Assembly (NCBI GenBank): GCA_963737405.1
Contig: CAVTSL010000006.1
Coordinates: forward strand, 248,001 to 312,000
Direction of reading: 5' to 3'
Length of the DNA: 64,000 nt
Source: JACCTU01 sp963737405
Lineage (GTDB): Bacteria > Actinomycetota > Thermoleophilia > Gaiellales > Gaiellaceae
The notes under the pieces were generated by a model. It searched no databases. It was not told where the DNA came from and saw only the letters and a list, made by a program, of their open reading frames with translations. The number at the start of each line of letters is the position of its first letter. Position 1 is the stretch's first letter. The position numbers and the translations under genes are program-made. Below, one piece after another: positions 8,439 through 16,801 of this stretch.

Positions 8439-9319
8439 TGGCCGACTTCGTCCAACAGGTGGTGAGCGGGCTCGCCGCAGGGTCGATCTACGCGAGCCTC
8501 GCGCTCGCACTGGTCCTCATCTACCGCGCGACCGACGTCGTCAACTTCGCGCAGGGCGAGATGGCGACGTTCACGACGTACGTCGCCTGGTCGATCATGA
8601 ACCACGGCGTCTCGTACTGGCCTGCGTTCGCGCTGACGCTCGGCTTCGCGTTCTTCTTCGGCCTCTCGATCCAGCGCACGGTGATCCGCCCCGTCGAGCG
8701 CCGGCCGGAGATCGTGATCGTGATCGTCACGATCGGGCTGCTGATCGCGATCAACGGGCTCGTCGGCTGGATCTGGGGCGGCGAGACGAAGGCGCTCGAC
8801 AGCCCGTTCCCGAACCGGTCGTGGGAGATCGGCGGGGTCGCGATCTCGGTCCAGGACGTCGGGACGCTCGGCGTCTGCCTCCTGACCGTGCTCATCCTCT
8901 GGGGGTTCTTCCGCTTCACGACGATCGGGCTCGCGATGCGCTCGTCCGCGGTGAACCCGGACGCCAGCCGGCTGCTCGGCGTGCGCGTGAGCTGGATGCT
9001 CGCGATCGGCTGGGGGCTCGCCGCCGTGCTGGGCGCGGTCGCGGGGCTGATGGCGGCGCCGACCGTCTTCCTCGACCCGGGGATGATGCTCGTGATCCTG
9101 ATCTACGCCTTCGCGGCGGCGGTGCTCGGCGGGATCGACAGCCCGGTCGGCGCGGTCGTCGGCGGCCTGCTGCTCGGCGTGATCGTCAACCTGCTCGGCG
9201 CATACGTCGACTTCGTCGGCTCGGAGCTTCGCCTGCCGACGGCGCTCGCGATCCTGCTGCTCGTCCTGATCGTCAGGCCGCAGGGGCTGTTCGGCCACTT
9301 GGCGGTGCGGCGGGTATGA
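8438..9319 (+). CDS. livH: Branched-chain amino acid-type ABC permease LivH
   Basis: 293 residues from the ATG in the ATGA overlap with livF. About eight membrane spans carry the LivH hallmarks GLAAGSIYASLALALVLIYR and VVNFAQGEMATF at the N-terminus and VLGGIDSPVGAVVGG near residue 230. It forms the membrane channel with LivM. The stop overlaps the livM start by four bases (ATGA). Confidence 0.93.
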   Translation: MADFVQQVVSGLAAGSIYASLALALVLIYRATDVVNFAQGEMATFTTYVAWSIMNHGVSYWPAFALTLGFAFFFGLSIQRTVIRPVERRPEIVIVIVTIGLLIAINGLVGWIWGGETKALDSPFPNRSWEIGGVAISVQDVGTLGVCLLTVLILWGFFRFTTIGLAMRSSAVNPDASRLLGVRVSWMLAIGWGLAAVLGAVAGLMAAPTVFLDPGMMLVILIYAFAAAVLGGIDSPVGAVVGGLLLGVIVNLLGAYVDFVGSELRLPTALAILLLVLIVRPQGLFGHLAVRRV

Positions 9320-10398
9320 CGCTCACCGCGCTCAAGGTGTTGATGTTCACCGCGATCGCGGTCGTGGTCGCAGTCCTGCCGAGGTTCATGGGCGAGTTCC
9401 GCCTCTCGCAGTTCACGTTCGTCGCGATCTACTTCGTCTCGCTTCTCGGGCTCAACATCCTCACGGGCTACAACGGCCAGATCTCGCTCGGGCACGGCGC
9501 GTTCATGGGGATCGGCGCGTATGTCGGGGCGATGCTCACCCTCGGCCGGCCCGGGCTCGAGGCGCTCCTGCTCGAGCCGCCCGGCTGGCTGCCGCTCGGC
9601 GACGGGATGCGCCCGATCTTCACGATCCCACTCGCGGGGCTGATCACGGGCGTGATCGGCTTCCTGTTCGGCCTGCCGGCGCTCCGGCTCCGCGGCGTCT
9701 CGCTCGCGTTGGCGACGTTCGCGCTGGCGGTCTCGCTGCCGCAGGTCGCGAAACGCTTCGACACGGTGACGGGCGGCGGCGGCGGGCTCGTGCTCAACCT
9801 GCCGACCGTGCCGTTCGGCTGGGACATCTCCGTGCGGCACTGGCTCTACTACGAGGCGTGGGTCGCGGCGGGGATCCTCTTCTTCGTCGCGTGGCTGCTC
9901 GTGCGCGGACGGACGGGTCGTGCGTGGCGCGCGATCCGCGACGGCGAGATCGCCGCGACCGCGTCAGGCGTCAGCCCCGCGCTCTACAAGACGCTCGCGT
10001 TCGGTGTCTCCTCCTTCTACGCGGGCGTCGCCGGCGCGCTGCTCGCGATCGAGGTCTCGTACGTCAACCCCGACACGTTCCCGCTCTCGCTCTCGATCCT
10101 GCTCCTCGCGAGCGTCGTCGTCGGCGGGCTCGGCGCGCTCTCGGGCGTGATCTTCGGCGCGCTCCTGATCGAGTTCCTCCCGATCTACGCGCAGGACCCG
10201 CCGCTGCTGCCGTTCGAGCTCTCGAAGCAGTCGCCCACCGTGGTCTTCGGCGTGATCCTGATCCTGATCATGTTCGTGCTCCCCGGCGGCGTCGCCAGCC
10301 TCATCCGGCGCGTGACCGCACCGATCGTGCGGAACCTGAACCGCCCGAAGCGCCCGAAGCCGGAGCCGCAGTTGCTTCCCGAGTCGGCTGAGCGTTAG
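9316..10398 (+). CDS. livM: Branched-chain amino acid-type ABC permease LivM
   Basis: A 360-residue permease with about ten membrane spans. Typical motifs are LLGLNILTGYNGQISLGHGAF (family Liv/HisM-like core) and SYVNPDTFPLSLSILLLASVV with VVGGLGALSG. The C-terminal tail is proline- and charge-rich (NRPKRPKPEPQ). The TAG stop at 10396-10398 forms part of the likely -10 box of the next gene, so the TetR gene may be transcribed separately as well as by read-through. Confidence 0.93.
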   Translation: MTLTALKVLMFTAIAVVVAVLPRFMGEFRLSQFTFVAIYFVSLLGLNILTGYNGQISLGHGAFMGIGAYVGAMLTLGRPGLEALLLEPPGWLPLGDGMRPIFTIPLAGLITGVIGFLFGLPALRLRGVSLALATFALAVSLPQVAKRFDTVTGGGGGLVLNLPTVPFGWDISVRHWLYYEAWVAAGILFFVAWLLVRGRTGRAWRAIRDGEIAATASGVSPALYKTLAFGVSSFYAGVAGALLAIEVSYVNPDTFPLSLSILLLASVVVGGLGALSGVIFGALLIEFLPIYAQDPPLLPFELSKQSPTVVFGVILILIMFVLPGGVASLIRRVTAPIVRNLNRPKRPKPEPQLLPESAER

Positions 10399-10401
10399 GT
10401 T
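10396..10401 (+). promoter_or_regulatory. TAGGTT -10 element, leaderless start of TetR gene
   Basis: TAGGTT is followed by seven bases and then the GTG at 10409. No ribosome-binding site is visible. This spacing would put the transcript start at the start codon. Confidence 0.55.
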
Positions 10402-10408
10402 CGAGGTC

Positions 10409-11030
10409 GTGGCGACGCGGACGCTCCATCCGGACCGAACCCGCCAGCGCGAGCTGCGGCGCGAAGAGCTGCTCGACGCTGCCGATCGAATCGTCCGCGC
10501 CGGCGGCCGCGACACGTCGATGGAGGAGATCGCGGCCGAGGCCGGGATCACGAAGCCGATCCTCTACCGCCACTTCGGCGACAAGGACGGGCTCCACGAG
10601 GCGCTGGCCGAGCGCTACGTGGAGGAGCTGAAGGAGGCACTCCTCCCCGCCGGCAAGGCCCGCGGCGCGCGCGAGCGGCTCGCCGCGACGATCGACGCCT
10701 ACCTCGCGTACGTCGAGCGGGAGCCCGAGCGCTACCGCTTCCTCCTCGCGGCCGCCGAGCGCTCTCGCACCGCCGCGTTGATGGCCGACTTCCGCCGAGA
10801 GCGCGTGGAGCGCTGCGCGGACACCGCCACGCAGAACCTCAGCCGGGTCGGGATCGAGGCCGCCGTCGGCGAGCTCTGGGCCCACGCCGTCTCGGGCCTG
10901 ATCCGCGAGGCGGGCATCTGGTGGCTGGAGACGAGGGCGATGTCCCGCGAGGCGGGTCGTCGAGCACCTGACCGCCGTCGTCTGGGAGGGCGGCGGGGCC
11001 TTACCGAAGATCACACAGAAAACCCCTTGA
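10409..11030 (+). CDS. TetR-family regulator of the liv locus (frame interrupted)
   Basis: The N-terminal helix-turn-helix (residues about 14-60: RREELLDAADRIV, MEEIAAEAGITKPILYRHFGDKDGL) is a textbook TetR DNA-binding domain. It is followed by an all-helical ligand domain. One extra G near 10957 shifts the frame after WWLETRAMSREA. With it removed the protein continues VVEHLTAVVWEGGGALPK and stops at 11028-11030, giving 206 residues. It sits between the permease genes and the binding-protein gene, and a palindrome lies in the next promoter, so it probably controls this transporter. The effector may be an acyl-CoA or the transported acid (inference). Confidence 0.85.
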
Positions 11031-11056
11031 CGTTACTCCCCGTAACAGGATGTACT
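11027..11056 (+). promoter_or_regulatory. Promoter of binding-protein gene with palindrome in the spacer
   Basis: TTGACG (11027-11032) and TGTACT (11051-11056) are 18 bases apart. The inverted repeat GTTAC-TCCCC-GTAAC (11032-11046) lies between them, a good operator position for the adjacent TetR protein. The -35 box overlaps the TetR stop codon. Confidence 0.6.
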
Positions 11057-11109
11057 ACCCGCACGGAACGGTCCTGGGACCCCCTGGGACGAGTGGCTAG
11101 GAGGACACA

Positions 11110-12366
11110 TTGAAGAGACTGCTGTTCGTCCCCGCGGCATTGGCGTTGGCGCTCGCCGTCAGCCTGCCGGGGGCGTTTGCACGGACCGACGGTGCCGCGG
11201 CGCCGAAGGCCGACCCGGGGATCAGCAAGTCGCAGATCGTGATCGGCGGGACGTTCCCGCTGACAGGTCCTGCGTCGCTGTACGCCCCGATCCCGAAAGG
11301 CATGGACGCCTACTTCAAGTGGGTGAACCAGCGCAAGGGACCTGACGGCAAGGTCGGGATCCACGGCCGGAAGATCGTCTGGAAGTACTACGACGACGGC
11401 TACAACCCCGCCAACACCGTCCAGCTGACGAACCAGCTGGTCCTGCAGGACAAGGTGTTCGCGATCGTCGGCACGCTCGGTACCGAGCCCAACATCCCGA
11501 TCCGGCCGATCCTGAACCAGCGCAAGGTCCCGCAGATCTTCGTCTCGACGGGCGCGAGCTACTGGGGGCTCCAGTACAAGCAATACCCGTGGACGACCGG
11601 TTGGCAGCCCGACTACATCGCGGAAGGGCTCTCCTACGGCCGGTGGATCGCGCGGAACGCGCCGAACGCGAAGATCGCGGTGTTCTTCCAGAACGACGAC
11701 TACGGGAAGGACTACCTCAAGGGCCTGAAGATCGGGCTCGCGGCGAAGAGGAACCTGATCGTCTCGGAGCTCGGCTACGAGATCACGGACACGAGCTACG
11801 GCTCGCAGATCGCACGGCAGAAGGCGTCCGGCGCCGACACGTGGGTGCTGCTCACCACGCCGACGCCGACCGTGCGCGCGATCGCGACGGCGAAGGCGCT
11901 CAACTGGAAGCCCGACACGCTCGTGATCAACTCGGTCTCGAACACCGATTCCGTCATGCAGGCCGCCGCGCGAAGCGCGGGCGCGGACTTCGTGAACGGC
12001 GCGGTCAGCTCCGGCTATCTGAAGAACCCGACGAACCCGACGTACGCGCGTGACGCGGCGGTGCGCCAGTACCGCAGCATCATGTCCCGGTTCGGCGGCG
12101 GCGCCGACGCGAACAACACGTTCCACTACTACGGCGTCGCCAAGGGGTACGACTTCGTCCGCCTGATGTACCTCGCCGGCAAGAACCCGACGCGGAACTC
12201 GCTGATCAGGGCGACCGCGCACATGAACTGGATCAACCCGTTCACGATCAAGGGCATCCGGATCAAGACCGGTCCGCAGGATCGCTTCCCGATTTCCCAG
12301 ATGAAGCTGATCCGTTACAACAACGGGACCTGGTCGGAGTTCGGCCCGCTGCTCAAGGGCCGCTAG
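11110..12366 (+). CDS. livK: Branched-chain amino acid-type ABC substrate-binding protein
   Basis: A 418-residue periplasmic-binding-type (type I fold) protein. The TTG start is fixed by a strong AGGAGG ribosome-binding site five bases upstream. A signal peptide (residues 1 to about 25, LALALAVSLPGAFA) precedes the mature domain, with GGTFPLTGPASLYAPIPKGM at the start of the ligand cleft and VFFQNDDYGKDYLKG in the second lobe. No lipobox cysteine is present, so it is released or held by other means. It is the only binding protein beside the Liv permeases and presumably feeds them. A strong hairpin terminator follows. Confidence 0.92.
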   Translation: MKRLLFVPAALALALAVSLPGAFARTDGAAAPKADPGISKSQIVIGGTFPLTGPASLYAPIPKGMDAYFKWVNQRKGPDGKVGIHGRKIVWKYYDDGYNPANTVQLTNQLVLQDKVFAIVGTLGTEPNIPIRPILNQRKVPQIFVSTGASYWGLQYKQYPWTTGWQPDYIAEGLSYGRWIARNAPNAKIAVFFQNDDYGKDYLKGLKIGLAAKRNLIVSELGYEITDTSYGSQIARQKASGADTWVLLTTPTPTVRAIATAKALNWKPDTLVINSVSNTDSVMQAAARSAGADFVNGAVSSGYLKNPTNPTYARDAAVRQYRSIMSRFGGGADANNTFHYYGVAKGYDFVRLMYLAGKNPTRNSLIRATAHMNWINPFTIKGIRIKTGPQDRFPISQMKLIRYNNGTWSEFGPLLKGR

Positions 12367-12380
12367 GACGCACGTCGATG

Positions 12381-12410
12381 TGGGGCCGGGCAACCGGCCC
12401 CACTTCTTCT
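12381..12410 (+). terminator. Rho-independent terminator touching the next start codon
   Basis: A 9-base perfect stem (12381-12389 with 12394-12402) has a GCAA tetraloop and is followed by CTTCTTCT. The ATG of the next gene begins at 12411, immediately after the pyrimidine tract. It ends the binding-protein transcript and may limit read-through into the acyl-CoA dehydrogenase. Confidence 0.8.
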
Positions 12411-13540
12411 ATGGACTTCTCGTTGACAGCCGAGCAGGAGCTCGTCCGCGAGACCGCCCGCGAGTTCTGCGCGCGGGAGGTCACGCCGCACGCGCGCGAC
12501 TGGGACCGCGCCGAGGAGATGGACCGCGCGATCGTCGCCAAGCTCGGGCGAGATCGGCTTCCTCGCCGGGTGGGAGCTCGACACCGTCTCGTACTGCCTC
12601 GTCATGGAGGAGCTCGGCGTCGCCGACTCGTCGGTGCGCGGCATCGTCTCGGTCAACGTCGGGCTCGTCGGCAAGACGATCAAGCGGTGGGGCACCGACG
12701 AGCAGCGCGAAGAGTGGGTCCCGAGGCTCGGCTCGGGCGAGGCGCTCGGGTGCTACGCGCTCACCGAGCCCGGCTCGGGCTCCGACCCCGCGTCGCTCGA
12801 CGACGCGGGCCGAGCGCGACGGCGACGACTGGCTGATCAGCGGCCAGAAGATCTTCATCACGCTCGGCACGTGGGCGAAGGTGGCGCTCGTCTTCGCGCG
12901 CACGAGCGAGGAAGGCGCGCGCGGGCTCACGTGCTTCCTCGTGCCGACCGACTCCGAGGGGTTCGAGGCGAGGCCGATCAAGGGGAAGCTCGGGCTCCGG
13001 GCTCAGGACACCGGCGAGCTCTTCCTCGAGCGCGTGCGAGTGCCCGACTCCGCGCGGCTCGGCGCCGAGGGCGACGGCTTCAAGGTCGCGATGTCCGCGC
13101 TCGACAACGGCCGGATCTCGCTCGCGGCGGGCTGCGTCGGCATCGCGCGCGGGTGCCTCGACGCGTCGGTGACCTACGCCAAGGAGCGGACGCAGTTCGA
13201 CCGCCCGATCGCCCGGTTCCAGCTCGTGCAGGAGCTGCTCGCCGACATCGCCGTCGAGGCGGACGCCGCGCGCCTGCTCACGTGGCGGGCTGCTGTGCTC
13301 GCCGACGCGGGCGAGCGCCACACGCTCGAGTCGTCGGTGGCCAAGTACTACGCGAGCGAGGTCTCGGTGCGAGCGGCGAACGCGGCCGTCCAGGTGCACG
13401 GCGGCTACGGCTACGTCGACGAGTACCCGGTCGGGAAGTACCTGAGGGATGCCCGCGTCACTACCTTGTACGAGGGCACCAGCCAGGTGCAGAAGCTGAT
13501 CATCGGTCGAGCACTGACAGGAGAGTCCGCCTTTGCCTGA
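12411..13540 (+). CDS. Acyl-CoA dehydrogenase (two frame interruptions)
   Basis: A FAD-dependent alpha,beta-dehydrogenase of acyl-CoA thioesters. The start MDFSLTAEQELVRETAREF is typical. One extra G near 12548 and another near 12808 shift the frame. With both removed 375 residues are continuous, including CYALTEPGSGSDPAS and the FAD/substrate segment WLISGQKIFITLG. The C-terminal YAKERTQFDRPIARFQLVQ and QVHGGYGYVDEYPVGKYLRDAR complete the family pattern. It overlaps the thiolase start by eight bases. An in-frame ATG at 12378 would read through the terminator hairpin and is less likely. Confidence 0.88.
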
Positions 13541-14681
13541 CGCAGTCATCGTTTCCGCCGCGCGCACGCCGATCGGGCGCGCGCGCAAGGGGTCGCTCGT
13601 CGACGCACGGCCCGACGACCTCGTCGCGTTCGCGATCGACGCGGCGCTGAAGCAGGTCCCCGAGCTGCCGCGCGAGGAGATCGTCGACGTGATGATCGGC
13701 TGCGGCTTCCCGCAGGACCGCCAGGGCATGAACCTGGCCCGTCGTGCCGCGCTGCTCGCGGATCTGCCGGCGTCGGTGCCCGGGACGACGGTCAACCGCT
13801 TCTGCGCGTCCTCGCTCCAGACGATCCGGATGGCCTTCCATGCGATCCGCGCCGGCGAGGGGACCGCGTTCGTCGCCGGCGGCGTCGAGTCGATCACGCA
13901 GGTCGACGGCTACCCGAAGGACAGCGAGGAGCTCCACCCCAAGCTCTTCGGCGACGACGCGCCGATCGCGAACGTCTACATCCCGATGGGCCTCACGGCC
14001 GAGAACGTCGCCGAGCGGTGGGACGTCTCGCGCGAGGACATGGACCGCTTCGCGCAGCGCTCGCAGGAGCGCGCAGTCGCGGCGCAGGAGTCCGGCTTCT
14101 TCGAGCGGGAGATCACCCCGTGGGACGGCGTCGCCAAGGACGACGGGCCGCGCGCTGAGTCGACCGTCGAGAAGCTCGCCTCGCTCGAGCCGGCGTTCAA
14201 GCCCGGCGGCAAGGTCACCGCCGGCAACTCGTGCCCGCTGAACGACGGCGCGGCCGCGGTGGTCGTGATGAGCGACACGCGCGCGAAGGAGCTCGGCCTG
14301 CAGCCGCGTGCGCGGATCATCGCGTCGGCGGTCTCCGGCGTCGAGCCCGAGATCATGGGCGTCGGCCCGATCGGCGCCGTGCGGAACGTGCTCGCGCAGG
14401 CAGGCATGACGATCGACGACGTCGACGTGATGGAGCTGAACGAGGCGTTCGCGGCGCAGGTCCTCCCCGTCTGCCGGGAGCTCGGCGTCGACCCGTTCGG
14501 CGAGAAGCTCAACCCGAACGGCGGCGCGATCGCGCTCGGCCATCCGTACGGGATGACGGGCGCGCGGATCATGTGCACGCTGCTGAACGACCTCGAGACG
14601 CGCGACGACACGATCGGCCTCGAGACGATGTGCGTCGGTGGCGGTCAGGGCATGGCGATGCTCGTCGAGCGCCTCAACTGA
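13533..14681 (+). CDS. Thiolase / acetyl-CoA acyltransferase
   Basis: A 382-residue thiolase that cleaves 3-ketoacyl-CoA (or condenses acetyl-CoA). The nucleophilic cysteine is in NRFCASSLQ (about residue 90), the catalytic histidine in NGGAIALGHPYGMTG and the second cysteine in CVGGGQG at the C-terminus. The start is TTG at 13533 inside the end of the dehydrogenase, so the two are probably translated together. With the dehydrogenase it gives two of the four beta-oxidation steps. Located after a Liv-type importer, it suggests catabolism of an imported acid. Confidence 0.93.
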   Translation: MPDAVIVSAARTPIGRARKGSLVDARPDDLVAFAIDAALKQVPELPREEIVDVMIGCGFPQDRQGMNLARRAALLADLPASVPGTTVNRFCASSLQTIRMAFHAIRAGEGTAFVAGGVESITQVDGYPKDSEELHPKLFGDDAPIANVYIPMGLTAENVAERWDVSREDMDRFAQRSQERAVAAQESGFFEREITPWDGVAKDDGPRAESTVEKLASLEPAFKPGGKVTAGNSCPLNDGAAAVVVMSDTRAKELGLQPRARIIASAVSGVEPEIMGVGPIGAVRNVLAQAGMTIDDVDVMELNEAFAAQVLPVCRELGVDPFGEKLNPNGGAIALGHPYGMTGARIMCTLLNDLETRDDTIGLETMCVGGGQGMAMLVERLN

Positions 14682-15424
14682 GCGAAGCGATCCTGCTCAT
14701 CGGCGGGCTCGGCCAGGGCGCGTGGGCGTGGCGCTGGGTCGAGCCGCTGCTCGCGCGCGACCACGACGCCCGCGTGCTCGTCCCGCGCGGGACGGGCGAG
14801 CTCAGGGACGTGCCTGCGCGCCGAAGCGTCGTCGAGATGGCCGAAGACGCGGCGGAGCTGCTCGACGGCCGCCCGACCCACGTCGTCGGCCTCTCGATGG
14901 GCGGGTACGTCTCGCTCACGCTCGCGCTCGCGCATCCGGAGCTCGTGCGCTCGCTCTTCCTGATCGGCACGGGGCCGGGCGGGCCGAACCGCGTGCCGCG
15001 CCCGCAGCACATCCGGGAGGCGTACGAGGCGGCGGTGGCGCTCGGGCCGGGCGAGTACGAGCGCACGACGCAGCGACTCTCGCTCGCGCCCGGCTGGCCC
15101 GAGGCGAACCCCGAGCGGTACGACGAGATCATCGAAGCGCGGATGGCCGACGTCTCGACGCTCGACGTCATGTGGGCGCACCTCGAAGCCTGCTACGGGT
15201 ACTACTCCGCCGCGATCCCCGTCGAGCAGATCGAGGCGCCCGCGCTCGTCCTGCACGGGACGGAGGACGTCGTCGTGCCGCCGGAGAACGGCCGCATGCT
15301 CGCCGCACGGCTGCCGAACGCGGAGTACGTCGAGGTCGAGGGCGGCGGCCACAACCTGCCGCTCGAGCTCCCCGACGACGTCGCTCAGCGCATCGACAGC
15401 TGGGTCAGGCTCGCGTCGCTGTAG
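14678..15424 (+). CDS. Alpha/beta hydrolase, apparent CTG start
   Basis: The 248-residue product has the fold's marks: the nucleophile elbow GLSMGG (serine about residue 70), the acid in HGTEDVVVP and the histidine in GGGHNLPLE. No ATG, GTG or TTG exists before the conserved first strand (AILLIGGLGQGAWAWRWVEPL). The only fitting start is CTG at 14678, overlapping the thiolase stop as CTGA. It may hydrolyse an ester, lactone or thioester made by the preceding enzymes. The 3' end overlaps the convergent gene at 15385 by 40 bases. Confidence 0.8.
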   Translation: MSEAILLIGGLGQGAWAWRWVEPLLARDHDARVLVPRGTGELRDVPARRSVVEMAEDAAELLDGRPTHVVGLSMGGYVSLTLALAHPELVRSLFLIGTGPGGPNRVPRPQHIREAYEAAVALGPGEYERTTQRLSLAPGWPEANPERYDEIIEARMADVSTLDVMWAHLEACYGYYSAAIPVEQIEAPALVLHGTEDVVVPPENGRMLAARLPNAEYVEVEGGGHNLPLELPDDVAQRIDSWVRLASL

Positions 15425-15864
15425 ACCTTCTCGCCCTTGAAGAGCCGCTGCTCGCGGTCCCAGGGGAAGAGGATGACGACGTTCCACGTGAGGTGCTCGC
15501 CGGTCGGCTCCTGGTCGAGCCACTTGTTCGAGTGCGTGCCGGTGACGCGCGCCCATTCGCAGACGCCCTGCGGGCCGATCACGATGTCGGTCAGGTCGAA
15601 GTGGATGTCGGGGAACGCGGTGAGCAGCTCGGTGTAGAAGCGCGCCGCGCCGTCGTGTCCCTCCCAGCGCGCGCCGTCGGGCCGTACCTCGTAGACGCAG
15701 TCGTCGGTGAGCGTCGAGATCAGCCCGGGCAGGTCGCGGTTGTCCTCGGCGATCGAGTGCTTCTTCCAGAGCTCGCGGATCGCTTCGTGCTCCTCCTGCG
15801 AGACATCGCGCCGCAGTTGCTCGATGACCTCGTCTCGCTCTATGTGCTCCGGAACTGTTGCCAT
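15385..15864 (-). CDS. SnoaL/NTF2-like protein
   Basis: A 159-residue protein with the cone-shaped NTF2-like pattern: HSIAEDNRDLPGLISTLTDDCVYEV, FYTELLTAFPDIHFDLTDIVIG and a late LTWNVVILFPWD strand. Members are cyclases, isomerases or binding proteins, and the activity cannot be named here. It is the last gene of a minus-strand run (oxidoreductase, kinase, DUF6285, phosphatase, this gene) and overlaps the phosphatase by 25 bases. Confidence 0.8.
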   Translation of the reverse strand: MATVPEHIERDEVIEQLRRDVSQEEHEAIRELWKKHSIAEDNRDLPGLISTLTDDCVYEVRPDGARWEGHDGAARFYTELLTAFPDIHFDLTDIVIGPQGVCEWARVTGTHSNKWLDQEPTGEHLTWNVVILFPWDREQRLFKGEKVYSDASLTQLSMR

Positions 15865-16496
15865 AGCTCCTCCATCGTCGTGGTCCGACCGGCCCGGTGC
15901 GACAGATCGTACGGCGTCACGTTGACCGCGCGCACGATCCAGTCGTCGCCGACGTCGAGGACGTTGATGCAGCCGGGTGACTGCTCGAGGTTGCCGAGAA
16001 ACGTGCGCCCGCCCGTGAGCGCGCGAGAGAGGATCGCGCGGTTGACGCCGCCGTGCAGCACGGCGAGCGCGACGTCCCAGTCGTCCGCGGCGAGCAGGCG
16101 GTCGAGGGCGGGCAGCACGCGGTCGAAGAGCGAGCCGATCGTCTCGCCGGCGAGGAACCGCGCGTCCTCGGGCACGACGTCCTTGAACGCGTGGCGGAAC
16201 GAGCGCTCGAGCTCGTCCTCGGGGATGTCGGCGAGGCGGCCGGTCTCGAGCTCGCGCAGGTCGGGCCAGGCCTCGGGGTCGCGGTCGGGCGCCACGATGC
16301 GGGCGGTCTCCTCCGTGCGGGGCAGCCCGCTCGTGACGACGCGGTCGAAGGGGATTCCGTCGAGCGCTTCGGCGGCCGCACGCGCCTGGCGGCGGCCCTC
16401 GTCGGTGAGCGGCACGTCCTCGGGGCGGACGGGGCGTCCGTTCTCGAAGTACGACACCGCCCCGTGGCGCATGAGGTAGAGCCGACGGCGCGTCAC
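15840..16496 (-). CDS. Histidine phosphatase family protein
   Basis: 218 residues with the branch-1 phosphatase signature LMRHG at residues 8-12, PLTDEGRRQA, VTSGLPRTEETA and a second histidine in VLHGGVNRAI. The phospho-histidine mechanism removes phosphate from small molecules. Here it follows a small-molecule kinase and its DUF6285 partner, so it might act on a phosphorylated intermediate of that pathway (inference). Its ATG overlaps the DUF6285 stop by four bases. Confidence 0.87.
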   Translation of the reverse strand: MTRRRLYLMRHGAVSYFENGRPVRPEDVPLTDEGRRQARAAAEALDGIPFDRVVTSGLPRTEETARIVAPDRDPEAWPDLRELETGRLADIPEDELERSFRHAFKDVVPEDARFLAGETIGSLFDRVLPALDRLLAADDWDVALAVLHGGVNRAILSRALTGGRTFLGNLEQSPGCINVLDVGDDWIVRAVNVTPYDLSHRAGRTTTMEELWQQFRST

Positions 16497-16801
16497 TCGT
16501 ACTTCTCGAGGTAGGCGGGGTTCGAGATGCGGAGCTTCTCGGCGACGTGGGCCTTCAACTCGTCCAGGAGGGCGGGGTCCGCACCGTCCGCGCGGATCGA
16601 GGCCGCGAGCTCCGCGAGCCGTTCGTCCGCAAGTAACACAGTGTCACTTGCCTCGAGCTCGCGCCGCGCGATGCCGAGCGCGTTCATCGCCACGAGCGTG
16701 CGGAACCTCAGCCGCTGGTCGTCCGCGCGCGGCAGGACCTCCGAGGCCAGGAACTCGAACACCGCCTCGATCAGCTCCGCTGCGTTCGGCCGGTCAGGCA
16801 C
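16493..16801 (-). CDS. DUF6285 protein, LvaB-like kinase partner
   Basis: 102 residues, helical and charged (AAELIEAVFEFLASEVLP, LRFRTLVAMNALGIARRELE). This matches the small DUF6285 proteins that follow APH-type kinases. In Pseudomonas the LvaB protein of this kind is needed by the kinase LvaA, which phosphorylates 4-hydroxyacyl-CoA. The GTG start overlaps the kinase stop by eight bases, consistent with a two-protein complex. Assignment is by size, pattern and context, not by a database search. Confidence 0.7.
   Translation of the reverse strand: MPDRPNAAELIEAVFEFLASEVLPRADDQRLRFRTLVAMNALGIARRELEASDTVLLADERLAELAASIRADGADPALLDELKAHVAEKLRISNPAYLEKYE

Noticed and set aside
12378..12410. Upstream in-frame ATG for the acyl-CoA dehydrogenase
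   Set aside because: It would encode the terminator stem as protein, whereas ATG 12411 gives the standard MDFSLTAEQ start.
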